Origin: Alphaproteobacteria bacterium
GTDB lineage: Bacteria > Pseudomonadota > Alphaproteobacteria > UBA2966
Length of the DNA stretch: 64,000 nt
NCBI GenBank assembly: GCA_018654745.1
Contig: JABILA010000068.1
Coordinates: forward strand, 44,696 to 108,695
Reading direction: 5' to 3'
The notes beneath the pieces were generated by a model that did not search any database, was not told where the DNA came from, and saw only the letters and a program-made list of their open reading frames with translations. Of this stretch, positions 16,014-24,331 are shown one piece after another. The translations under genes were made by a program, and so were the position numbers. Positions within the stretch are counted from its first letter, which is position 1; each line of letters opens with the position of its first letter.

Positions 16014-17663
16014 CTAGACCCTCCCTTTATTCAATTCAGCGCGTTGCCCTGAGCCAAACAGGCTGAGGGCACCTTTTTCTCCGACTGCGTTCGGGCGCTG
16101 GAAAATCCAGTTTTGCCAGGCTGACAGTCTTGCAAAGATTTTTGTTTCCATGGTCTCGGGTCCGACGAAGCGCAGGTTGGCTTCCATACCTGTCAACGCG
16201 TCGGGTGAGAACCGGGCTCTTTCTTCCAGGGCCATGCGAATTTCATCTTCCCAGTCGATGTCATCGGGAATGAAGGTCACAAGGCCAAGATCATCGGCTT
16301 GTTCAGCGTCGATGTTGGTACCAATTTCAGCTTCCAGTTCAGCGACTTTTCCGTCTTCGCCCAGGAACCGGCTTTCCAGTCGGGTCAGGCCGTTCGACAT
16401 TGGATACGGGCCAAAATTAGCCGCTGTCATTTGCAGTACAGCTGCGGGGCGATTGTCTCCCTCGAACTGGCCATCCAGCATGAAGGAGCGGTCTGTTGTC
16501 AGGGCCAGCTCCAGCAAGATGCCGGTAAAGCAGCTGGCAGGCTCAATCATTGCCATCAAGGTCCGGGCAGATAGGTCCAGACGCTTCATGGTACGCTTAA
16601 GGTACAAAGTAACCTCGCGAACAAACCAGTTGTCTGCATTGGCTGCCAGGGCATTGTCGGCGGATACGACATTTTTGGAAGAACCTTCCGTGCGCAGGAC
16701 CCAGGTTCCGATCTCGGCTTCGTTGGCACGCAGATGAAGCATGGCGTCGTCAAGTTCGCGCGCCATCTTGAAAGGCCAGAAATTTGCGCCAGCTTTAACA
16801 ATGGCGGATGCGTCTTGCGGGCAGGCCTCAGCCGGAGCCTTGACCAGGATGTTCGCGCAACGCAATTCGCGGTCAATTTCAATATCAACCAGATCGTATT
16901 TGATTGTATTTTCTTCGATTGTGCGATTGATCGGTGTCATGGCAACGCCACTGGCGTCTGCCGGGCGGTCTGACTTGGCGGCTTCTGCAGCAGCAAAGGC
17001 ACCGACATGATCCATCAATTTCGATTTCGGCACGACTTCGTCAATCAGTTTCCAGTCGACGGCGCGTTGGCCTTTGATGCCTTCTTCAATGGTGCAGAAG
17101 AAATCCGCGCGGTCGCGGCGCACCATGCGTTTGTCGACAACACGTGTAAGTCCGCCTGTGCCAGGCAAAACTGCCAGCAAAGGTACTTCCGGCAAGGAGA
17201 CAGAAGTGTTGCCGTCGTCGGCCATGACAATGTAATCCGTCGCAAGTGCCAGCTCGTAACCGCCACCAGCGCAGGGGCCGTTGACGGCTGTTATGTAACG
17301 CTGGTGTGAATTATCGCTCGCATCTTCAATGGAATTGCGGGTCTCGTTGGTGAATTTGCAGAAATTAACCTTGTGCGCATGGCTTGAGGCACCCAGCATC
17401 TTGATGTTGGCACCTGCACAAAAGATATTGTCTTTTGCTGAAGTCATGATCACGGCACCAATTTCGGGATGCTCAAACCGCAGGCGCTGGATCGCGTCAA
17501 ATAGTTCAATGTCGACGCTGAGGTCATAGGAATTCAGTTTCAACTGATAGCCGGGTACAAGGCCCGCATCCTCATCAACATCCATAGCCAGTGTGGCTAC
17601 GTTTCCGTCGAAAGTCAGTTTCCAGTGTTTGTACTGTTCCGGCGAGGTGCGAAAGTCGATCAT
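16014..17663 (-). CDS. boxC: Benzoyl-CoA-dihydrodiol lyase (2,3-epoxybenzoyl-CoA dihydrolase) BoxC
   Basis: 549 residues. It opens the ring of 2,3-epoxybenzoyl-CoA with loss of formate to give 3,4-dehydroadipyl-CoA semialdehyde. The protein has two crotonase-like halves. The first contains the oxyanion-loop segments IFCAGANIKMLG and NGPCAGGGYELALATDYIVM; the second contains FTGILLELALTTDRSFML. Length and motifs fit BoxC. The ATG follows GGGAAGGCTC. First gene of the minus-strand box operon, with a candidate BoxR site 155 bases upstream of the start. Confidence 0.95.
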   Translation of the reverse strand: MIDFRTSPEQYKHWKLTFDGNVATLAMDVDEDAGLVPGYQLKLNSYDLSVDIELFDAIQRLRFEHPEIGAVIMTSAKDNIFCAGANIKMLGASSHAHKVNFCKFTNETRNSIEDASDNSHQRYITAVNGPCAGGGYELALATDYIVMADDGNTSVSLPEVPLLAVLPGTGGLTRVVDKRMVRRDRADFFCTIEEGIKGQRAVDWKLIDEVVPKSKLMDHVGAFAAAEAAKSDRPADASGVAMTPINRTIEENTIKYDLVDIEIDRELRCANILVKAPAEACPQDASAIVKAGANFWPFKMARELDDAMLHLRANEAEIGTWVLRTEGSSKNVVSADNALAANADNWFVREVTLYLKRTMKRLDLSARTLMAMIEPASCFTGILLELALTTDRSFMLDGQFEGDNRPAAVLQMTAANFGPYPMSNGLTRLESRFLGEDGKVAELEAEIGTNIDAEQADDLGLVTFIPDDIDWEDEIRMALEERARFSPDALTGMEANLRFVGPETMETKIFARLSAWQNWIFQRPNAVGEKGALSLFGSGQRAELNKGRV

Positions 17664-17817
17664 CGGTAGAGCCTTCCCATGTTAATGGTGCCTGATTTCT
17701 TTATTCATTTCTTGCCAGATCCAGGATTTTGTTGCTCCAGGGCTGTCTGTGTCGGACTGGAAAGTGGATTTGGCGGTAATTTTCAAGTGCAGTTTGGACG
17801 CGTTCCAAATTGATATT

Positions 17818-17831
17818 GGCAATATAATGCA
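17818..17831 (-). promoter_or_regulatory. Candidate BoxR/BzdR operator upstream of boxC
   Basis: Read on the minus strand this is TGCA-TTATAT-TGCC, one mismatch from the TGCA-N6-TGCA direct repeat reported for BzdR-type regulators. It lies between boxC and boxR in an AT-rich stretch suited to the boxC promoter. Confidence 0.5.
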
Positions 17832-17903
17832 TATTTAGAATTTGACAAGAACTATTTTTCATCTTGATCAAAGTCATTTGAAAGGCAGGGGTTATTGTCG
17901 CGA

Positions 17904-18788
17904 TTACAATCCTTCGGCGCGTGCACGCTGGCAAACTGAAACCAGTTCATCGAGGCATTCTTCGACACTTCGGCTGCTGGTATCAACGATAGCGTCAGCC
18001 TTGCGATACAAGGCATCCCGACCTTCCAGGATATGCTGCAGGTCCTGCATGGCTTCCTTATTATCTGCCATGGGTCTGGTGTCACCCTGCGCCAGAACGC
18101 GTTCCATATGTTCAGCGGGGGATGCTCTCAGCCAGACAGTGTAGCACGATCCCAAAAGCAGCTCGTAAGTGGCGGCTTCGACGACCAGGCCTCCGCCCGT
18201 TTCAATAACGACGGAAGAATTTTCCTGCAGTAACTTTTCCAGTACGCGACGCTCCTGACGGCGATAGCCGATTTGTCCGGAAAGAGAAAATATCTCATTT
18301 GCACTGATTCCGGCGTCACGTTCAATTTCTGATGCTAATTCAATGAAATTATTAGAAAATTTTTCTGCCAGCAGGTTACCAAGTGTGCTTTTTCCCGAGC
18401 CTCGCAAACCGATCAGCGCTATCCTTTGGGCGCGTCCCTGGCGGGTGCCAAACAAGCCGCCAACCAGGCGGTGGGCACGGTCAAGATCATCCGGGGCCAG
18501 TTGGGAAAGCTGTTCAATGATCAGATGAAGTTCGCTTGGCCAGGCTTTGCCTTCCCTAACCAGATCCGCGATATCGACGTTCATTGCATGCGCAACCTGG
18601 CGCAACAAGACGATGGAAATATTGCCTTGCCCGTTTTCCAGCTGGGCGAGATAACGCTCGGAAACGCCTGAATCCCGCGCCAGGTCCTTGCGCGTCATGC
18701 CACGCTGGGCGCGGGCTTTGCGAACACGACTACCAAGTTCAGTGAGGTAGCTGTCGGTCATTTCGGTTTCTGCACCGTTTGTTGTCAC
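17904..18788 (-). CDS. boxR: BoxR/BzdR-type benzoyl-CoA-responsive regulator (HTH plus shikimate-kinase domain)
   Basis: 294 residues from a GTG at 18788 that follows GGGGGGA; the frame extends to 18935 but that would cover the divergent promoter. Residues ~16-73 form an XRE-type helix-turn-helix (RKARAQRGMTRKDLARDSGV..YLAQLENG split by a turn). A linker leads to a shikimate-kinase-like domain (~122-290) with Walker A GLRGSGKST (127-135), FSLSGQIGYRRQERR and ETGGGLV (196-202). In this family the kinase fold binds benzoyl-CoA and relieves repression. Operator-like TGCA repeats lie in both adjacent control regions. Confidence 0.93.
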   Translation of the reverse strand: MTTNGAETEMTDSYLTELGSRVRKARAQRGMTRKDLARDSGVSERYLAQLENGQGNISIVLLRQVAHAMNVDIADLVREGKAWPSELHLIIEQLSQLAPDDLDRAHRLVGGLFGTRQGRAQRIALIGLRGSGKSTLGNLLAEKFSNNFIELASEIERDAGISANEIFSLSGQIGYRRQERRVLEKLLQENSSVVIETGGGLVVEAATYELLLGSCYTVWLRASPAEHMERVLAQGDTRPMADNKEAMQDLQHILEGRDALYRKADAIVDTSSRSVEECLDELVSVCQRARAEGL

Positions 18789-18891
18789 GTGCCGATCCCC
18801 CCGGGAATACTCACATAGACGGTGAGCCATGAATTGCAGCCAGGCTGCAATCTGACGGTCAGGAATGAAGACTTGTTCATTTGACGTAACA

Positions 18892-18944
18892 TGCATTATA
18901 GTGCGTTTAGAGACAAAAAGTAAGTCTGGATGCAAAATAATGCA
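18892..18944. promoter_or_regulatory. Candidate BoxR operators in the boxR / DUF4863 divergent region
   Basis: A perfect TGCA-AAATAA-TGCA direct repeat is at 18931-18944 and a one-mismatch TGCA-TTATAG-TGCG at 18892-18905. A third pair, TGCA-N7-TGCA, sits at 18835-18849. TGCA-N6-TGCA is the published BzdR target. The clustering between two divergently transcribed box genes supports a regulatory role, including autoregulation of boxR. Confidence 0.6.
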
Positions 18945-18974
18945 TCTACCACCATATCAGCGGGGCAGGGCGCT

Positions 18975-19442
18975 ATGGACATACAGGAATTTGGAGATTT
19001 GATCTCGCAGGTCACAGAAAAATTGCAGGGACGTGAGGTCGATGCGTCGTTGACCGGGTTTCTGAATGAAGCTGTACCGGCTGATGGTGACTTGTTTCAG
19101 CAAATCACAGCGGCTTGTCATGCGGGCATTGCCGATGGCTGGCTTTGCCAACACTCTGCTGGTGGTATTGATTATGGCAGGGCAATCAAACAGGGACCTG
19201 CAACCCATGACTTTTCAGTTGATGTCGTTCGCATGAAAGACATCAAGGGACCGCACCATGCACATCCCAACGGTGAAATTGACATGAATATGCCAATCGA
19301 TCCGGATGCCAAATTTGACGGTACAGGAAAAGGATGGCTGGTCTATGGCGCAGGCACGGCCCATCATCCAACAGTAACTGATGGTGAAGCGCTGGTACTT
19401 TATTTATTGCCCGGTGGCGCCATTGAATTTACGCGAAATTGA
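18975..19442 (+). CDS. DUF4863 / 4-hydroxylaminobenzoate lyase-like protein
   Basis: 155 residues from the ATG at 18975 (CAGGG upstream). An ATG at 18930 is rejected because it lies inside the perfect TGCA repeat. The protein matches the family that includes 4-hydroxylaminobenzoate lyase (PnbB). It shows GPHHAHPNGEIDMNMP and GKGWLVYGAGTAHHPTV, which carry clustered His residues and look like a cupin-like metal site. Members are frequent next to box genes, but the role in benzoate metabolism is not settled. It is the first gene downstream of the divergent promoter and precedes the CoA ligase. Confidence 0.75.
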   Translation: MDIQEFGDLISQVTEKLQGREVDASLTGFLNEAVPADGDLFQQITAACHAGIADGWLCQHSAGGIDYGRAIKQGPATHDFSVDVVRMKDIKGPHHAHPNGEIDMNMPIDPDAKFDGTGKGWLVYGAGTAHHPTVTDGEALVLYLLPGGAIEFTRN

Positions 19443-19534
19443 ATCTGACTTCGATTTTACTCAAAGCCCGGATGCGCTGGTGGGTGCACATCCCAGATAA
19501 AGCTGTGTCGCGAGACACGAACAGGAGATGATCC

Positions 19535-21133
19535 ATGTCCGTCTATACGAGTATTGACCATTCAACAAATCCGCCAACCGTTGAAGTGCCGCGTGACTAC
19601 AATGCTGCCACAGATTTTATTGATCGCCACCTTGAGCAAGGCCGGGCCGACAAAGTCGCAATTCTGGATGAAACAGGCAGCCATACTTATGGTGCGCTTG
19701 CCGACCGCGTAAACCGCTCCGGCAACGCTTTGCTGGCGATGGGCGCTGTAATGGAACAACGCATCATGATGTGTGTTCTGGATACCATAGATTTTCCGGC
19801 AGTATTTTTTGGTGGTATGAAAGCTGGCCTGGTTCCCGTCGCGACAAATACCTTGCTGACGACCAAGGATTACGACTACATGCTTTCCGACAGCCGGGCC
19901 CGGATCCTTGTGGTCAGTGATTTGCTTTATGAGAAATTTGAACCGCTTCTGGCCGATGCAAAGTTTCTTGATAAAATTGTTATTGCGGGACAAGGGGCAT
20001 CCGAGATTGCCAAACGGGATGGCCATCTGGTTCTTGATGATCTGATCGCTGCCGCTTCAAACAAACTTGATACAGCACCAACTGTCGCAGATGACGCCGG
20101 GTTCTGGCTTTATTCGTCGGGCTCAACCGGCGCACCGAAGGGTGCTGTGCATCTGCAAAGTGATCTGGTGAATTCAGCCGTACTGTATGGCGAAGGGGTT
20201 CTGGGCATTCGCGAAGACGATATCGTGTTTTCGGCTGCGAAGTTGTTTTTTGCCTACGGTCTTGGAAACGGTATGAGTTTTCCTTTGCACGTCGGCGCTA
20301 CCGCCGTTTTGATGTCAGGACGTCCGACGCCGGAAACAGTCATGGCGCAGTTGAAGCAACATAACCCGACTATATATTACGGCGTGCCGACTTTATATGG
20401 CGCCATGTTGGCCGATGATAATTGCAAGCCGGAAAATGGCTCCAACGCAATGCGTGCCTGTGTTTCTGCCGGTGAAGCGTTGCCGGAAGACATTGCCAGA
20501 CGTTGGAAAGAGCGCTTCGAGGTCGATATTCTTGACGGTCTTGGTTCGACTGAAATGCTTCACATATTTCTGTCCAATGCGCCGGATGATTTGCGCTATG
20601 GCACCTCGGGCAAGGCAGTACCGGGATACGATCTCAAGTTGGTTGGAGAAGATGACCTGCCTGTCGCGCAGGGTGAAATTGGTGAATTGATTGTCAGGGG
20701 GCCGACAACCGCCACCGTATATTTCAACAATCGGGCCAAGAGTACAGCCACATTCCAGGGTGCCTGGACACGTACGGGCGATAAATATACCCAGGATGAA
20801 GACGGCTACTTTGTTTACAGTGGTCGGTCTGATGACATGCTGAAAGTTGGTGGAATCTGGGTGTCACCGTTCGAGGTTGAATCTGCCTTGTTAGCCCACG
20901 AGGCGGTACTGGAAGTAGCTGTCGTCGGCAAGGCTGATGGAAAAGACCTGATCAAACCCCAGGCACATATCGTCCTGAAAGAGGGCAAGGGCAGTGATGA
21001 GCTGGCAGAGGAGCTGAAAGCCTTCGTGAAGGACCGGCTGGCCTTGTACAAATATCCTCGCTGGATCGAATTTGTGGAAGACTTGCCCAAAACTGCGACG
21101 GGCAAGATACAGCGCTACAAGTTGCGTGCATGA
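19535..21133 (+). CDS. bclA: Benzoate-CoA ligase
   Basis: 532 residues, a member of the AMP-forming acyl/aryl-CoA synthetases. The P-loop motif YSSGSTGAPKG is at 193-203, the YGVPTLYGAML and GLGSTEMLHIFLSN segments fit benzoate-CoA ligases, and the catalytic lysine is K524 (ATGKIQ). It activates benzoate to benzoyl-CoA with ATP, the entry step for BoxB and BoxC. The ATG follows ACAGGAGATGATCC. The leader carries a small hairpin GTGTC-GCGA-GACAC at about 19505-19518. The stop overlaps the next gene by four bases. Confidence 0.92.
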   Translation: MSVYTSIDHSTNPPTVEVPRDYNAATDFIDRHLEQGRADKVAILDETGSHTYGALADRVNRSGNALLAMGAVMEQRIMMCVLDTIDFPAVFFGGMKAGLVPVATNTLLTTKDYDYMLSDSRARILVVSDLLYEKFEPLLADAKFLDKIVIAGQGASEIAKRDGHLVLDDLIAAASNKLDTAPTVADDAGFWLYSSGSTGAPKGAVHLQSDLVNSAVLYGEGVLGIREDDIVFSAAKLFFAYGLGNGMSFPLHVGATAVLMSGRPTPETVMAQLKQHNPTIYYGVPTLYGAMLADDNCKPENGSNAMRACVSAGEALPEDIARRWKERFEVDILDGLGSTEMLHIFLSNAPDDLRYGTSGKAVPGYDLKLVGEDDLPVAQGEIGELIVRGPTTATVYFNNRAKSTATFQGAWTRTGDKYTQDEDGYFVYSGRSDDMLKVGGIWVSPFEVESALLAHEAVLEVAVVGKADGKDLIKPQAHIVLKEGKGSDELAEELKAFVKDRLALYKYPRWIEFVEDLPKTATGKIQRYKLRA

Positions 21134-21954
21134 CGAGCAAGCTGGTCGAAATAGACGGCGTTCGTCTGGAGTACGCCTGGTACGGGCCCACACCTGGCGA
21201 GGCGACCACCCTGATTCTCTTGCATGAAGGACTGGGTTGCGTGGCCATGTGGCGAGATTTCCCCGAGAAGCTTTCTGCGGCAACTGGCTGCGGTGTTCTG
21301 GTCTACAGTCGTCAAGGTTATGGTGCTTCAGATGCCTGCGATTTGCCCCGGCCAGTATCCTTTATGCACCATGAAGGGCAATCTGTCTTACCGGGGTTAA
21401 TCAAGGCGCTTGGCGTACAGGAACATGTGCTGGTTGGACATTCTGATGGTGGCTCTATTGTTCTGATCAATGCAGGTAGCGCGGCCACTGAGGGCTTAAA
21501 AGGTGTCGTTACTCTGGCGGCACATGTATTCGTAGAAGACATTTCAGTATCATCGATTGCCGCCATCAAAACGGTTTTTGAAACAACCGGAATGCCGGAT
21601 AAACTGGCAAGATACCACGGCGATAATACTGTCTGTGCTTTTTGGGGATGGAACGGCGTGTGGCTCGATCCTGAATTTCGTGACTGGAACATTGAAGAAT
21701 TCCTGTCAGAAATAGAAGTACCTGTTTTGGCGTTGCAGGGTGTCAACGATGAGTACGGAACACCCGATCAAATCGATTCGATCAAGCGTAATATCGGCAT
21801 AAGTGCCAGGACGATAATGCTTGATGATTGTGGGCATTCGCCCCAGAAAGATCAGCCTGACGCAACATTGCGCGCCATCGCCGGGTTTGTGAACAGGGTT
21901 TCACCCGCTGTGTCTTCGACAAAATCTTTACCGGATAATCGATTTCCCTCATAG
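21130..21954 (+). CDS. Alpha/beta hydrolase linked to benzoate-CoA ligase
   Basis: 274 residues, translationally coupled to bclA (ATGA overlap). The nucleophile elbow GHSDGGS places the serine at 105. The acid and histidine are likely in LQGVNDEYGTPDQ and DCGHSPQKDQP. The segment LHEGLGCVAMWRDFPEKL is typical of hydrolases found in box operons. It may hydrolyse a ring-cleavage lactone or ester, or precursor esters of benzoate. The substrate is unknown. Confidence 0.85.
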   Translation: MTSKLVEIDGVRLEYAWYGPTPGEATTLILLHEGLGCVAMWRDFPEKLSAATGCGVLVYSRQGYGASDACDLPRPVSFMHHEGQSVLPGLIKALGVQEHVLVGHSDGGSIVLINAGSAATEGLKGVVTLAAHVFVEDISVSSIAAIKTVFETTGMPDKLARYHGDNTVCAFWGWNGVWLDPEFRDWNIEEFLSEIEVPVLALQGVNDEYGTPDQIDSIKRNIGISARTIMLDDCGHSPQKDQPDATLRAIAGFVNRVSPAVSSTKSLPDNRFPS

Positions 21955-22017
21955 TCAGGTCCAAAGTGTACCGGTATAGTTGCACTGGACTGGTATTCGG
22001 AACAGGGGAGTTATGCA

Positions 22018-22359
22018 GTGGCACGTTCGGTCTTACCACGCGAAGCTTTTGCTATCGGACAAATGGTTTTCAAGGCGGGAGACCCCCCGCGTTTTGCCTA
22101 TTTATTGCAATCCGGTGTTGTCGAAGTTGTTCTCGAAGATGGCACCGTCGTCAGTACCCTGGAAGCGGGGGCCATATTTGGTGAAATGGCCCTTATCGAG
22201 GATTCACCCCGTTCAGCCGGTGTTCGTGCAACTGAAGCCGCGAATTGTATTCTGATCACGCGACAGGAATTTGAACGAAGATTGGAAAAATCCGACCCCT
22301 TCGTCCGATCCATGCTGAAAATTCTTGCCCAGCGGCTGCGAGTTACCAATGAAAACTGA
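22018..22359 (+). CDS. Stand-alone cyclic-nucleotide-binding domain protein
   Basis: 113 residues from a GTG at 22018 after ACAGGGGAG. The whole protein is one cNMP-binding beta-barrel. The phosphate-binding cassette FGEMALIEDSPRSA (54-67) keeps the Glu (E56) and Arg (R65) expected for cyclic-nucleotide binding. No DNA-binding or catalytic domain is attached, so it may act by protein contact. The cyclase at 2096 could supply the ligand. Confidence 0.85.
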   Translation: MARSVLPREAFAIGQMVFKAGDPPRFAYLLQSGVVEVVLEDGTVVSTLEAGAIFGEMALIEDSPRSAGVRATEAANCILITRQEFERRLEKSDPFVRSMLKILAQRLRVTNEN

Positions 22360-22411
22360 TTTTCTTGTGCCGCTGAACGTGCCAGAATGCGCCTGAAGGG
22401 TGGACAGGAAC

Positions 22412-22684
22412 GTGGCGTCAAAAGCAGCGATAAAAAAATCTCCGGCTAGAAAGCCGGCCGGCAATACGCCGACTTCAACTCAATTGAAATATTTGCGTCG
22501 AGGCCTTACGCAGGCAGGCGGCAAATTACCCTTGTTTGACGAGCTGGGCCAACGCGTCGGGGACAAGACCGTTCAGGCGTGCATTCGTGCCGGATGGGCC
22601 GAGCCATGGTTTGCCAATCCGATGAAACCTGACTGGCTTGTGTGCAAGATTACCGACATTGGCCGTAAACTCGCAGACGGATAG
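22412..22684 (+). CDS. Conserved hypothetical protein
   Basis: 90 residues from a GTG at 22412 (GGACAGGAAC upstream); a GTG at 22400 is the alternative. A basic N-terminal tail (ASKAAIKKSPARKPAG) precedes a compact domain LKYLRRGLTQAGGKLPLFDE..VQACIRAGWAEPWFANP..DWLVCKITDIGRK. Its pattern suggests a small winged-helix-like fold. Function unknown. It sits between the cNMP-binding gene and nnrU-like gene in a same-strand run. Confidence 0.65.
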   Translation: MASKAAIKKSPARKPAGNTPTSTQLKYLRRGLTQAGGKLPLFDELGQRVGDKTVQACIRAGWAEPWFANPMKPDWLVCKITDIGRKLADG

Positions 22685-22693
22685 GCAGGTTTG

Positions 22694-23398
22694 ATGGCCT
22701 ATTGGGAAATTACACTTTCTTCACTGTTGTTCTTTGCGCTTCATGTGGGCATTGCCGGGGGACCAGCCCGACAGAAAATTGTTGACCGATTGGCGGAAAA
22801 AGGTTTTCAGACCATTTTTTCGGTGGCTTCAGTTTTACTCCTGATCTGGATGATAACGGCATATCGAAGTGCTCCGGAAATGAAACTCTGGTTCGTTCCG
22901 GCATTTATGTGGTTGCCTGTATTGCTGATGCCAATTGCCTGTATTCTTAATGTTTGTGCCTATTCATCACCGAACCCGACGGCCATCGGTGGTGGCAAGG
23001 TTTTGAAAGAACAGGATCCTGCAAAAGGAATTTTCAGGATTACCCGGCACCCTTTGATGGCCGCCATTACCATCTTCTCTGCATCACATATGCTGGTTGC
23101 AGGGGAGCTTTCTGCGCTGATCTTTTTTGGCGGATTACTCCTTACCGCCGCCTTTGGTCCAGTCTCAATTGACAAGAAACTGCGAGGGCGCAATGCGGAA
23201 TCTTTTGAACGCCTCGCGGCAGTAACATCCATAATTCCATTCGGCGCGATATTACAGGGACGGAACAAACTGGCGTTGTCCGAAATCGGAATGATGCGCC
23301 TGGGCGGCGGCGTATTGTTATATGTGGTCTTCCTTTTTGCGCATGAATATCTGTCCGGAATACCTCTGACACAATTCACCGGGGCAGTACCGGTCTAA
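22694..23398 (+). CDS. NnrU-family membrane protein
   Basis: 234 residues with about six membrane helices. The FRITRHPLMAAITIFSASH motif is the family signature and is shared with the isoprenylcysteine methyltransferase-like superfamily. NnrU proteins are linked to nitric oxide or nitrite metabolism in some alphaproteobacteria, but no denitrification genes are in this window. The ATG at 22694 is preferred to a TTG at 22691. Confidence 0.85.
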   Translation: MAYWEITLSSLLFFALHVGIAGGPARQKIVDRLAEKGFQTIFSVASVLLLIWMITAYRSAPEMKLWFVPAFMWLPVLLMPIACILNVCAYSSPNPTAIGGGKVLKEQDPAKGIFRITRHPLMAAITIFSASHMLVAGELSALIFFGGLLLTAAFGPVSIDKKLRGRNAESFERLAAVTSIIPFGAILQGRNKLALSEIGMMRLGGGVLLYVVFLFAHEYLSGIPLTQFTGAVPV

Positions 23399-23468
23399 GC
23401 GGAAACGCTTCAATTAAATTCCCTGATTAGAAAATTTGTCATTGACGCCGTAAAATATCCTCCTATAT

Positions 23469-23484
23469 TTAACCTTATGGTTAA
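23469..23484. promoter_or_regulatory. ArsR-type operator overlapping the regulator start codon
   Basis: TTAACC-TTAT-GGTTAA is a perfect 6-bp inverted repeat, with the ATG (23477-23479) at its centre. Inverted repeats of this form at the start codon are typical of autoregulated ArsR genes. Confidence 0.65.
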
Positions 23485-23863
23485 GTATAAATCATTCAAA
23501 TCAGATCAGGATCTTGATCAGACCTTCCAGGCGCTGGCAGATCCGACGCGTCGCGCCATTTTGGGCCGGTTGTCTGAAGGGGAAGCGACAGCAGGTCAAT
23601 TGGCAGAACCGTTTGAGATGTCCTTGCCTGCAATATCAAAGCATCTCAAGGTCCTTGAAAAAGCCGGTTTCCTGATCAGGGCAAGGGACGGTCGGGTCCA
23701 TCGGTGCAACCTGGATACAGGGCCTATGCAAGCAGCATCCGACTGGATATCGACCTATCGACATTTCTGGGAGGGACAACTTGGGTCTCTTGCCAGGTAT
23801 CTGGAAGAAGAACAGAAAAAAAAGAAAGAGGAGAAGAAAGATGAACCAGGCAGCAACGATTGA
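23477..23863 (+). CDS. ArsR-family transcriptional regulator
   Basis: 128 residues. A winged helix (~15-95) includes FQALADPTRRAILGRLSEGEATAGQLAEPF split by the turn, and the recognition helix MSLPAISKHLKVLEKAGF. No cysteine metal site is visible, which fits the SdpR-like group that pairs with AHSA1/SRPBCC proteins. The C-terminus is a charged tail of Glu and Lys. It overlaps the next gene by 23 bases and probably represses its own operon. Confidence 0.88.
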   Translation: MVKYKSFKSDQDLDQTFQALADPTRRAILGRLSEGEATAGQLAEPFEMSLPAISKHLKVLEKAGFLIRARDGRVHRCNLDTGPMQAASDWISTYRHFWEGQLGSLARYLEEEQKKKKEEKKDEPGSND

Positions 23864-24308
23864 TATCGCGCAAAACGATGACGGGTGTGTTCTGGAAATA
23901 GAGCATGTCTTCCGGGCACCGATTGATGATGTCTATGCGGCATGGTCAGATCCAAAACGATTGGCCAAGTGGTGGGGCCCACAGGGAATGACCTGCCCGG
24001 TTTGTGATTGGGACCCTGTTGTGGGCGGAACGTACCGGACTTGCATGCAGTCTCCAACGGGCGAGCAATATTGTGTCGGCGGAAAATTCACCGATGTCGC
24101 TCCACCGTCGCGTTTGGCTTTTACATGGATGTGGGAGGGGGATGGGCCAAATGGTGGTACCGACACCCATGTAACAATCGATCTCGAAGATCTGGGAGAA
24201 GCCACGCGTTTGAAGTTAACGCATGAACGCTTGCCCGACGAAGAATCTGCAAAAAACCACAGCGATGGCTGGAGCAGTTCCTTCATTGACCTCGCCAACA
24301 TTCTTTAG
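23841..24308 (+). CDS. SRPBCC (AHSA1-like) ligand-binding protein
   Basis: 155 residues from the ATG at 23841, preceded by GAGGAGAAGAAAG; this start overlaps the regulator by 23 bases. The fold is seen in VFRAPIDDVYAAWSDPKRLAKWWGP split at the helix, followed by FTDVAPPSRLAFTWMW and the C-terminal GWSSSFIDLANIL. Such proteins bind hydrophobic ligands and are commonly coupled to an ArsR gene as here. Ligand unknown. Confidence 0.88.
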   Translation: MNQAATIDIAQNDDGCVLEIEHVFRAPIDDVYAAWSDPKRLAKWWGPQGMTCPVCDWDPVVGGTYRTCMQSPTGEQYCVGGKFTDVAPPSRLAFTWMWEGDGPNGGTDTHVTIDLEDLGEATRLKLTHERLPDEESAKNHSDGWSSSFIDLANIL

Positions 24309-24331
24309 ATTATCCAACAAGGGAGACTGAT

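Noticed and set aside
18930..18974. Upstream ATG for the DUF4863 gene
   Set aside because: It lies within the perfect TGCA-N6-TGCA repeat and has no ribosome site, while 18975 has CAGGG upstream.
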